Under the pieces are notes generated by a model. The model saw only the letters and a list, made by a program, of their open reading frames with translations. It was not told the DNA's origin and ran no database searches. Below, piece after piece: positions 1-9,017 of a stretch of 64,000 bases of DNA (position 1 is its first letter; the number at the start of each line of letters is the position of its first letter). This DNA comes from Branchiostoma floridae (lineage: Eukaryota > Chordata > Leptocardii > Amphioxiformes > Branchiostomatidae). Where the stretch lies: the NCBI RefSeq assembly GCF_000003815.2, contig NC_049996.1, positions 161,422-225,421 on the forward strand, in the 5' to 3' direction. A program made the position numbers and the translations under genes.

Positions 1-719
1 AATTGGCCAAAAATCGCAAAAATAAGCATTTTGTTGCACTGTACACCAAAAGTGTTATTGAATTTATATGAAGGTATTATCAAGGCACATCTGTGTCAGA
101 TTTCAGCTCATTCGGTTGCAATACCAAGGTACAGGAGCCAAAAGTGTCCTTTTTTGGTCAAAAATTGGTCAAAAAATCGCAAAAATAAGCATTTTGTTGT
201 ACTGTACACCAAAAGTGTTATTGAATTTATATGGGGGCATTATCAAGGCACATCTCCGTCAAATTTCAGCTCATTTGGTTGTAATACCAGGGTACAGGGG
301 CCAAAAGTGTCCTTTTTTGGTCAAAAATTGGTCAAAAAATCGCAAAAATAAGCATTTTGTTGTAGTGTACACCAAAAGTGTTATCGAATTTATATGGGGG
401 CATTATCAAGGCACATCTCTGTCAAATTTCAGCTCATTTGGTTGTAATACCAGGGTACAGGGGCCAAAATATACAGTTTTGGTCTAAAATTGACCAAAAA
501 AATCTCAATAAAATCATTTTAGAGGCAGATATGATAAAACTGAGAAAAAAGCATCAAGGTATTGGCCCATTCTACCCCTGTGCCAAATTTCAGGTCATTC
601 GGTCCAGGAACGGCGGAGATGAATCACTTTGAAGATTTGACAGGAGAAAGAAAGAAGAAGAAGAAAGAAACATTACGAATACAATATATTTCACCATACT
701 ATGTATGGCTGAAATATAA
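1..719 (+). repeat. Tandem-repeat block with AG-rich tail, copy A
   Basis: The window opens inside a block of about 162-base units: the phrase agtgttattg recurs near 51 and 213 and as agtgttatcg near 376. An AG-rich tail follows at about 640-670. The block matches 31315-32033 almost base for base; the one difference I see is t at 535 against a at 31849. The open frames in it are by-products of the repetition. The layout (repeats, then a purine-rich tail) resembles the 3' end of a non-LTR retrotransposon, but no reverse transcriptase is attached. Confidence 0.8.
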
Positions 720-831
720 AAACAGTTTATGTGGTCTTTTGTGGCAATAGAAAATGTACAAAATAATACTACTCTAACGATACTGTCCACGAGCTCCTTC
801 AATTAACTGTATTTGTCTTTTACTGTTACAG

Positions 832-2276
832 AAGAAAAAGATAAAGTTGGCCAAGGAGCTCTCGGACCTTGTCAACGTCAGTCAGGCAAAACATTTCCAC
901 AGCTTCCAGCATTCACAGGAGAAAGGTACGGTACAATTCTCTAGAGAGGATATTTTTAACGTCGTATATAATTAGCTGGGCACATTGAATTTGGAAAAGA
1001 CGCGAGCAAACCCCCAACAAATTTGCGTCGTGTAGCGTAACCGTACGGTGTTTGGCTCCATGCCCAGGGGTGATGGTTTCGAGTCCCCTTATATGCCCTT
1101 GGGAATTTAACACGTGTTTTCTCAATGCACTAGTACTCAGGTACCTATCTTCGGTTTTGGGTGCCCCGTGCAAATATCCCTTGTTTTAGGAGATCCAACC
1201 TCCAGCACGTAAAAGTGACCAAACTTGTTGAAAATAATTTCTCACCTACAGCAAAATGAAGATTCAGCAAAAGATACAATACTGGAAGTTCTGCTGTAGT
1301 ACCAAGGTCACATACCAGAGAGCAAATATAAATTTTGTCTTAAAGTCTTTCAAGCGCCTAGTATATTTACAGTGTTATGACTTTACAGACATGGCCTGCA
1401 ATATGTCCTCCATCACCGAGAGCAAGGCCGTGGACCTGGTCAAGCGCCAGGCCGCAGACTTCATCAACCACACCAAACGGCAGCTGGTCAAGATCTACCC
1501 GGCCGGAAGTAGAGTGGACTCCAGCAACATGGACCCGCACATCTTCTGGTCTGCCGGATGCCAAATAGGTATCATTATCTGCTTCCTGTACCGTCCAGCA
1601 AACTACTATATAATCAGTCTGTGAGAATTGCCGTGAGGAAGGTGACAGACAATCACCAAAACGTCCGTTTCATACTAGTAATAGACTTGGTTGTATAAAA
1701 GGAATTTGATGTTCAGTAGTAAGTTTACATGCTATATCCATACACAGAGCAAAGCGCTTGCCAACAAGCTTTCGACCAGTCCACTGGTCCCTCTAAAGTT
1801 GATTTGACCTGAAGCCTACGTCAATTGACCTGGGCGGAAATGTGACGTCAGCAACGAATCAAAGGTGCTCGGGAGTCGGTATCGGCTTCGGGTCAAATCA
1901 ACTTGAGACGGGTCGAATGCTTGTTGGTAAATGTTTTACTTGTGTGTTCGGATATAGCGTGTAAAATTCTTGCAATGTTGATAAACTTCATAGATGGTTT
2001 TATTGTGGTCATAGCTAATTTTTAACCATAGATTGTTGATGACATATACCTAACTTTTTCATCGCAACATATTATGATTCTAGTTGCCATGAACTACCAA
2101 ACCAAGTGTGACCAGATGGATCTGAATCTCGGCAAGTTTCGACAGAATGGAGGTTGTGGGTACGTCCTAAAACCGGAAGTCCTCAGGAAAGGTAAGGGAC
2201 AAGATACAACAAGTAGCATCATGTATATGTTTATGTTTCTGTATATTTGTGTGTAACCTTGTGTATATCTGTGCGT

Positions 2277-2324
<48 letters not shown>

Positions 2325-2484
2325 GCGCCTGCCCTTTGTGTGTGTGTGTGTCAACGTGTGTTACTTTATTTCATCTCTTCCAGCCAAACCATGTCACATT
2401 AATCATTCTCCCTTTCCAGATTACTTGAAGATTGACACTTCCGGAAAGATCCCAGCTAAGTACAGAAAGAACCTTACCGTCAGG
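832..2484 (+). CDS. Phospholipase C-like protein, internal exons of the Y half (partial)
   Basis: Four exons join in frame: 832-925, 1389-1568, 2084-2191 and 2420-2484, all with AG/GT borders (phases 0-1, 1-1, 1-1, 1-0). The product starts at [10 protein letters not shown] (opening of the Y box), passes [26 protein letters not shown] and VAMNYQT, and reaches [15 protein letters not shown] and then the lead into the C2 domain. This order is that of PI-specific phospholipase C. The wording ELSDLV, VAMN and QNGGCGYVL is closest to the PLC-delta and PLC-like (PRIP) groups. Two positions known from rat PLC-delta1 look changed: the CKSVHF serine (Ser522) is alanine here (SQAKHF), and the arginine of RIYP (Arg549) is lysine (KIYP). 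That would fit an inactive, PRIP-like scaffold, but the X box is outside the window. PH, EF-hand, X and C2 exons are not visible; a 100-N gap follows at 2590. The gene is partial at both ends. Confidence 0.85.
1010..1200 (+). repeat. tRNA-headed SINE fragment in a PLC-like intron
   Basis: The stretch holds an A-box-like tgtagcgtaaccgtacgg and a B-box-like ggtttcgagtcccc about 30 bases later, the spacing of a tRNA-derived SINE head. The body that follows (aatttaacacg, actcaggtacctatcttcgg) is of the style seen in the other SINEs of this window. It lies in the intron between exons 832-925 and 1389-1568. No clear target duplication was found. Confidence 0.5.
1758..1930. mobile_element. Foldback MITE, about 173 bases
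   Basis: The ends are inverted: TTGCCAACAAGCTTTCGACC on the left pairs with TTACCAACAAGCATTCGACC read from the right, and the match continues into gttgatttgacc on both arms. No convincing target duplication is visible, so the superfamily is open. It lies in the PLC-like intron between 1568 and 2084. Confidence 0.65.
2272..2352 (+). repeat. (TG)n microsatellite
   Basis: A run of alternating TG with a few interruptions (gcgtgtgcgcct) lies in the intron just before the last visible PLC-like exon. The histidine/threonine and cysteine/valine frames across it are artefacts. Confidence 0.9.
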
Positions 2485-2787
2485 GTGAGTTGAATTCTTC
2501 GACCGTCGGCTTTATGCAACACTTTCGAAATTGAGTTTATTCATGTCGTGTGTATTCATATTTATACAGCTAGGTTAACAAGATACATTNNNNNNNNNNN
2601 NNNNNNNNNNNNNNNNNNNNNNNNNNNNNNNNNNNNNNNNNNNNNNNNNNNNNNNNNNNNNNNNNNNNNNNNNNNNNNNNNNNNNNNNNCGCATGCAGTG
2701 TGAGACATTGTGGGTAATATTTTGAAAGTCCCTGGCCAAATATGAAGAATGGGCTGGGGCCTTGAAGTGACTGAAATTACCTACATT

Positions 2788-2878
2788 GCATCGCACTGCA
2801 TGCGCAATTTAAACCGCTAACGGGTTTTATCGAATGGCGCGCAATTTAAACCGCGAACGGGTTTCATCGAATGGCACA
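2788..2878 (+). repeat. Two-copy 36-base direct repeat
   Basis: A unit beginning gcgcaatttaaaccgc and ending atcgaatgg occurs twice in a row with a few substitutions (ctaacggg against cgaacggg). It lies just past the 2590-2689 gap. Confidence 0.7.
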
Positions 2879-3394
2879 TTGAAAGAATGCTAGTTTGACT
2901 GTTGAACATGACAGAGTTGAACAGCTATGCGCCTGCTGTCCTTTATAGTACGTACATTGTAAATCCCACATAATTCGTGACCTGATCGCTCACAGTTCCA
3001 TAAGGTAGAGCGTAATGGATGCGTTAGATACGTATACTGTGATTGGCGCCTGGGTTTAGCGTAATGCGAAGACAGTATACCGAACCTGAACATAACACTT
3101 AGCGGGCTGCGTTGCGTAGAGCGTTGACAGACCCATACATGCAATTGACTAACCAAGAGCCAATTCATGGCAAACTTTTAACATTTTTGTACCTTTCGAC
3201 CCCAAAACCGTATTAAACGTAGACCTGCTCAAAAGTCCCGCCACTCAAACTCCATCTGGAGCCATCACAACCCTTGTCAGAAACTGTCACGATTACTCCC
3301 AAACATCTGCTTGGAGATAAGACGGGCCGTGCTAATTGATAACAGACCAGATGTCTGTAACAGAACATGGCGGTCCAACATGGCGGTCTGTCTA

Positions 3395-3470
3395 ATCTGT
3401 GTAACACGAACTCTGCTGTCGGGGGCTGTAATCCTGTAACTGACCCCTCCCCGCGGAGTTTTTCTAGAGG
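3395..3470. repeat. Dispersed hairpin repeat, copy 1
   Basis: The stretch from gtgtaacacgaactctgctg to ccccgcggagttt matches, in opposite orientation, 59847-59920. In the second copy the ends aactccgc and gcggagtt form a clean stem. Flanks differ, so this is a dispersed element. No gene is seen from 2700 to 3730. Confidence 0.6.
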
Positions 3471-3732
3471 CCAGCTATGTTGGGTGGGCTGTATAGAAGC
3501 TTGTTTCAATCAGGCTACGGCCTGTCAGGCTGCCGCCGAACTTGACGACGACATCCTTGGGCGGAAAGACTTATTGTAAACCAAATCCTGAGACTCTACA
3601 CATCAAGACTTCTTCAAAACCCAATTTCAAAAGTCACTGTTGAACTATAAAAGTGAACTTTATCTACACATAAAAGCTCTCTAGTCCATTGTCGTCCGGG
3701 AACCTCAGTACACCAGTCAGTTGGAGTAAACT

Positions 3733-3826
3733 TATCCTGGATACCAGACCCCAACCTCAGTCAAAAATGTCTTTCGTGCACGATAAATATCTTTGAGATA
3801 GGGCTGGGGTCTGGTATCCAGCCTAT
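3733..3826. mobile_element. 94-base MITE with 8-base target duplication
   Basis: The inverted ends share CTGGATACCAGACCCC (left TATCCTGGATACC, right read inward ATAGGCTGGATACC). The element is flanked by AGTAAACT at 3725-3732 and again at 3827-3834. An 8-base duplication is the hAT-superfamily signature. A related end sequence (accctggatgccaga) appears near 55346. Confidence 0.8.
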
Positions 3827-4035
3827 AGTAAACTAACAAACCTCACTCATGTCTTGTAAGTTGTATTCAATTCTGTCACAGCTCCCCAGTCTTTTAATTC
3901 TGTAACTTCTCTCCGTAGTTGTTAGCAAGGATTGAGGAAGTTACATGGTGGTAGTAGCATGATAAACATTTCAATCATGGTAAACTCAGATGTGTTTAAC
4001 CGGGCCACTGTCTGCTACAAGGTATACATCTGTTT

Positions 4036-5892
4036 GGTTGCGGTCGCATTTGTCTCGTCACGAAAATGCAAATGAGCAAACGCCCGATTTCACGACCACG
4101 AAATTGGAATATGACCTGACGTTGCGACGTTGCACGTGAGTTGCCCAATCCCGGCACGCGAGGAAGCCCAGGACAGCGATCGTGCCCCACGACGTATGTC
4201 TATGATTCTCAAACTGACAACATACAATTGACGAATCGTTGGGAAAAATGATGCCCCACGACGTATATTTAACGTTATGTCTATGATTCTCAAACTGACA
4301 ACATACAATAATTGACGAATCGCTGGGAAGAATGATGCCCCACGACGTATGTCTATAATTCTCAAACTGACAACATACAATTGACGAATTGCTGGGAAAA
4401 ATGATGCCCCACGACGTATGTCTATGATTCTCAAACTGACAACATACAATTGACGAATCGCTGGAAAAAATGATGCCCCACGACGTATGTCTATGATTCT
4501 CAAACTGACAACATACAATTGACGAATCGCTGGGAAAAATGATGCCCCACGACGTATGTCTATGATTCTCAAACTGACAACATACAATTGACGAATTGCT
4601 GGGAAAAATGATGCCCCACGACGTATGTCTATGATTCTCAAACTGACAACATACAATTGACGAATCGCTGGGAAAAATGATGCCCCACGACGTATGTCTA
4701 TGATTCTCAAACTGACAACATACAATTGACGAATTGCTGGGAAAAATGATGCCCCACGACGTATGTCTATGATTCTCAAACTGACAACATACAATTGACG
4801 AATCGCTGGGGAAAATGATGCCCCACGACGTATGTCTATGATCCTCAAACTGACAACATACATCAGTTCTGTCATATCTGATTTCACATCTGACAGTGCT
4901 ACCGTAATGATGTGAATATGTGACATATGACAATGCGAAGAACTTCTGTCATCTGCCCTACTATGATGACCTAAAATATTACACCAAGTCAGGTTTTTAA
5001 TCTAACATCTGACATTGGTCCTTACACCAAGTCAGGTTTTTAATCTAACATCTGACATTGGTCCTTGCGCCATGTCAGATTTTTAAATCAGATTTTAGAT
5101 TGAAATAATCTGACTGTTTGAAGACGAATGTTTGATGTTTGATTCAAAAATCTGACAGTGCTACAAAAAGTGTCAGATGTTAGACTAGAAATCTTACATT
5201 GGGAGGATGATTGTCAGATGTCAGACAGGAAATCTGACAGTAATATGAAAAATGTCAGGTGTTAGATTAAAAAATCTGACATGGCGTAAGGAAAAATGTC
5301 AGATGTTAGATTGAAAACCTGACATGGTGTAAGGGCCAATGTCAGATCTTAGATTAAAAAAACTGACACCGGTTGTAAGGACCATTGTCAGATGTTACTA
5401 GATTTAAAATCATAGTAGGGCAGATGACAAAATTAGTTCTTCGCATTGTCCCATATTCACATCATTACGGTAGCACTGTCAGATGCGTCAATTGTATGTT
5501 GTCAGTTTGAGAATCATAGACATACGTCGTGGGGCATCATTTTTCCCAGCAATTCGTCAATTGTATGTTGTCAGTTTGAGAATCATAGACATGCGTCGTG
5601 GGGCATCATTTTTCCCAGCGATTCGTCAATTGTTGTATGTTGTCAGTTTGAGAATCATAGACATAACGTTTATACGTCGTGGGGCATCATTTTTCCCAGC
5701 GATTCGTCAATTGTATGTTGTCAGTATCATAGACATACGTCGTGGGGCACGATCGCTGTCCTGGGCTTCCTCGCGTGCCGGGATTGGGCAACTCACGTGC
5801 AACGTCGCAACGTCAGGTCATATTCCAATTTCGTGGTCGTGAAATCGGGCGTTTGCTCATTTGCATTTTCGTGACGAGACAAATGCGACCGT
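4036..5892. mobile_element. Foldback element with tandem-repeat arms
   Basis: Two long inverted arms (about 4036-4972 and 5409-5892) flank a 0.44 kb centre. The outer arm ends match as GGTCGCATTTGTCTCGTCAC on the left and its complement on the right. Each arm then carries a 69-base tandem unit (gatgccccacgacgtatgtc and so on): about ten copies on the left, about four inverted on the right, where some carry small insertions. The direct repeat ATCTGTTT flanks it (4028-4035, 5893-5900), a possible 8-base target duplication, though the left outer end is ragged. Because 69 is a multiple of three, frames of 278-291 codons stay open across the left arm; these are not genes. The centre is a degenerate palindrome of atctgacat-type words. 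Confidence 0.8.
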
Positions 5893-5984
5893 ATCTGTTT
5901 CTGGCCTTCCCAGAAATCGACGTCTTGAGAACGATGGCTCGATGGTACTGACATGACACCGACCCCGTACAAATTCCCAGGCGT

Positions 5985-6720
5985 GCGCTATTGAACTGGG
6001 CGGGTGGGCAACACATTTGCACCGTATAGACAGCGGCGAGCTTCCGATAATATGCTTACTAAGCTAAGAAAGAGGATCACAAATAGACATGGGGAAAGGC
6101 CGCAATATCCCAACAAACTAACCCCGATCCACTCATCTGCTCGGAGATGTTCAAATTCCTGTCTGGCATGACTGAGCCGTGACCTCTTCACCTCCAGCTT
6201 ACTCAGTCTTCTTCTACTAGTTCTAGCTTCTTCGAAGAAAACAAAGTTCTCGCTCACCTTACCTGCGACTCTGGAAGTCAAGAAGTCTGTCTTGGAGGGA
6301 CTTGGAGTTCTAATACGTCTGCGTTGTCCTAATTTGTAACTCTCTAATGACCTTGAGACGGAAATTCTCCAGACAAGGACACTTCTGGATAGCACGAGGA
6401 CCTCCTGTCAGAATAGCGGTCCTTACATGTCAAAGGTCATAAGGTAAAGGAAGATCAGAATGCTTGCCGCTAGGAGGCGCGCGTTATCATGGTGGGGTTA
6501 AGATCTCCAAGCAGATGTTGGGTACATGTTGTCCCTACCAGACCTCTTGGTCGAGTTGAAAAAAAAAGTTTTTGCAACCGGCTAAAATAGGATGGACAGT
6601 TGGTAGGAGTTGATTTTGCAAGAAACGAGAAGCAGAACGCCAGTCAGAAGCTCTGAGGAAGGTGTCTGAGAGACATCAAAAGTAAGTACTAGTACATGAA
6701 TGAATGAATGAATGAAATTG
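5985..6720. other. Repeat-derived intergenic stretch
   Basis: No gene is supported. From gaactgggcgggtggg (5994) the sequence resembles 46147-46230. The segment around 6228-6290 (ttcgaagaaaac, then ctcaccttacc and gcgactctg) recurs around 7742-7795. A lone TCTCCAAGCAGATG end of the MITE family described at 7057 lies at about 6508. A (gaat)n run follows at 6698-6740. Confidence 0.5.
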
Positions 6721-7056
6721 AATGAATGAATGAATGAAATTTTATTAGAGTTAAATTAAACATATAGTTTAAATGAACAAATTGGTTGTGAGCACAAAAT
6801 GGTTGTGTATACGAACTCTCCTATATCCTAGATACTAATGTTGTAGAGTGTCAAAGTCCATTCCAAAGTCAAAGAATATGTCAAGGAATAGAAATAAAGA
6901 ATCTATTGTTTGATCGTACACCATAGATTATGGTACGATTTCGCGTCAGCAGTAGGGTGTTCCTAAAACATTCCGAACCATCAGAAAGAGACGTAGAAAC
7001 ACAGAAAAGGCCGCAAAAATATATCAATAAAACAACCCGAAACCGAATCATACATC

Positions 7057-7697
7057 TAATCTCCAAGCAGATCTTGCTGTGGCAAGGGCAAATTTCAGTA
7101 TTTCCGGACTTGCGCAGATGACCCAGTTTGAATGCTTAGGTAGGCTTGGGAAAAGTGGCTGTAAAACTGTTTTTCTTGGGATATGTTTGGATTTTGGGGG
7201 TGCATCTTATAGGCAAGGGTTGTAGCTTCTATATTGTGTTGAAAAAACAGATTTTTAGTGATATTTGTGGTTGCAGTAGGCCTTAGAAGTTAGGTGTTTT
7301 GGTGTTGTTTACATGCAGTGAAAGGGGGTGAAAAGGTCTCCCACCTATGTTTTCATGGCGTATAATATAATTCCGCCGTAAATTTTTTCCCTTTTTTTGT
7401 CGTTAAATTACTCTTCAGAGGTCGGACAACCTTGCCAATGTGAGTTTTTCATGTTCTAAAAGTCAGGTAGGTGATTTTTGACAGCCTCTTTCTCCCATGA
7501 TTCCCATTGTTAAGAATATGCATAGGAAATATTGAAATTTAGCCGCAAANNNNNNNNNNNNNNNNNNNNNNNNNNNNNNNNNNNNNNNNNNNNNNNNNNN
7601 NNNNNNNNNNNNNNNNNNNNNNNNNNNNNNNNNNNNNNNNNNNNNNNNNCGGCTAAACTCTTTCCCATTTGCCACAGCAAGATCTGCTTGGAGATTA
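7057..7697. mobile_element. Mutator-like MITE, copy 1 (9-base target duplication)
   Basis: Ends are TAATCTCCAAGCAGATCTTG and its complement, with the match continuing through ctgtggcaa. The flanking duplication is TCATACATC at 7048-7056 and 7698-7706. Nine-base duplications fit the Mutator-like (MULE) group. A 100-N gap lies inside. No transposase is visible, so it is non-autonomous. The same ends define the copies at 10018, 37551 and 54524. Confidence 0.85.
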
Positions 7698-7706
7698 TCA
7701 TACATC

Positions 7707-8270
7707 TGCTTGGTATCGAATTCCTCCTCCTTCATCAACTTTCGAAGAAAACCAAGTACTACTAAGCTCACCTTACCCGCGACTCTGAAAGTCTATATTT
7801 CACAAGAAGCTTGTCTCGGACTTCTAAGATGTCTGTCNNNNNNNNNNNNNNNNNNNNNNNNNNNNNNNNNNNNNNNNNNNNNNNNNNNNNNNNNNNNNNN
7901 NNNNNNNNNNNNNNNNNNNNNNNNNNNNNNNNNNNNNATCGGAATGTTTGGGAACGGCTTCTCCGCGTGTTTGGGAATGTTCGTGCCCAGAAACCAAAAC
8001 AAAGTCCGGCATGGTGGCTCGGGGAAGTGCTGTTGGGGCTTGAATAAGTTAGCTTTAGGGATGTAGTATTCTGTAAGACCAAATCTAGGGACAGAGCTGG
8101 AAAATCTACAAGACAAGGACAAGAAATTTCTCAAATTCCTCAAAAAATGCTCTGGGACTTCATACCTTTACCCTCTTTTTTGAACTTGAAGTTCATAAAT
8201 TTGTATTTTAGAACTGCCAAATTGACAAGGACAGACAAACATGACCACAGCATGTCTCTGACAAAAGATT
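7707..8270. other. No gene seen; gapped repeat-like sequence
   Basis: This stretch holds a 100-N gap (7838-7937) and a short segment shared with 6228-6290. Open frames here run through the Ns and have no recognisable domains. Confidence 0.5.
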
Positions 8271-8429
8271 AAAAAAACAGAAGTTTTGCTGCAGTGCCAA
8301 GGTCACACACCAGGGGTCCAAAATTGCCCTTCACCTTTGTCTTCTCGACCCCTATCTACATAGTAAACCATCATTAAAATCCATCAGAGATTCTAAAGTT
8401 ATGCTGAATACAAGTGTCTGGAAATACGG

Positions 8430-8575
8430 ACAGACACACAGACAGACACACAGATACACACAGACAGACAGACATGCAGACACACAGGCAGACAGACATG
8501 CAAACACACAGACAGGCAGACACACACATATACAGAACGACGGCCATGCAAACACACAGACAGACACACACACCA
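8430..8575 (+). repeat. (ACAG/CAGACA)n microsatellite after a LINE-like tail
   Basis: A long run of cagacacacagacagaca-type sequence follows a phrase (aaatacggacagacac) of the kind found at the 3' ends of CR1/L2-like LINEs. The low-complexity peptides on both strands are artefacts. Confidence 0.75.
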
Positions 8576-8614
8576 GAAACAACATCTCCATTTCTCCTGG
8601 AGGTAACAATAATT

Positions 8615-8805
8615 ATAGAAGTACCAAAAGAAGTGAGGAATGACCATGAACCCTATTATTGCTCCAGTGTGGCCCCCGTCTGCCTGTGGAGTTTGGTCCT
8701 GTAGTACCAGATAGTACCAAAAGAAGTGAGGAGTGCTGTGAACCCTGATATCCCCCGGTGTGGCCCCCAGTCTGCCTGTAGAGGTTGTGCCTGGCTCCCA
8801 TCAGG
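8615..8805 (+). repeat. About 90-base direct duplication
   Basis: The string agtaccaaaagaagtgagga occurs near 8620 and again near 8715; in each case gaaccct, gtgtggcccc and gtctgcctgt follow in order. It lies just upstream of the ADAMTS exons. Confidence 0.65.
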
Positions 8806-9017
8806 AGTGACTTACAGCCCAGAGCAGACAGTTTAGTACTGACTGTCTGACCTGCAAACATCTTCAAGACACTCACTCACTTCAAGACGTCTTGGGATGG
8901 CTGGGACGAGTGAAAGTGGTCCCTGTGCTAAAGTGATGGGATAGTGTGTGGGATGCTCGAGACGGCACTATGAGGAGTAAGGTTGTGTTGTTGACGTTTG
9001 TTGTTGTTGTTGTTCAG

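Noticed and set aside
4190-4870. Regularly repeated units resembling a CRISPR array
   Set aside because: The 69-base units are contiguous and identical, with no variable spacers, and the DNA is animal.
4058-4933. Long minus-strand frames (278 and 291 codons) with repeated 23-residue units
   Set aside because: They exist in two frames at once and come from a 69-base tandem repeat in a foldback element. The inverted copies at 5446-5874 behave the same way. No start context, splice sites or domain.
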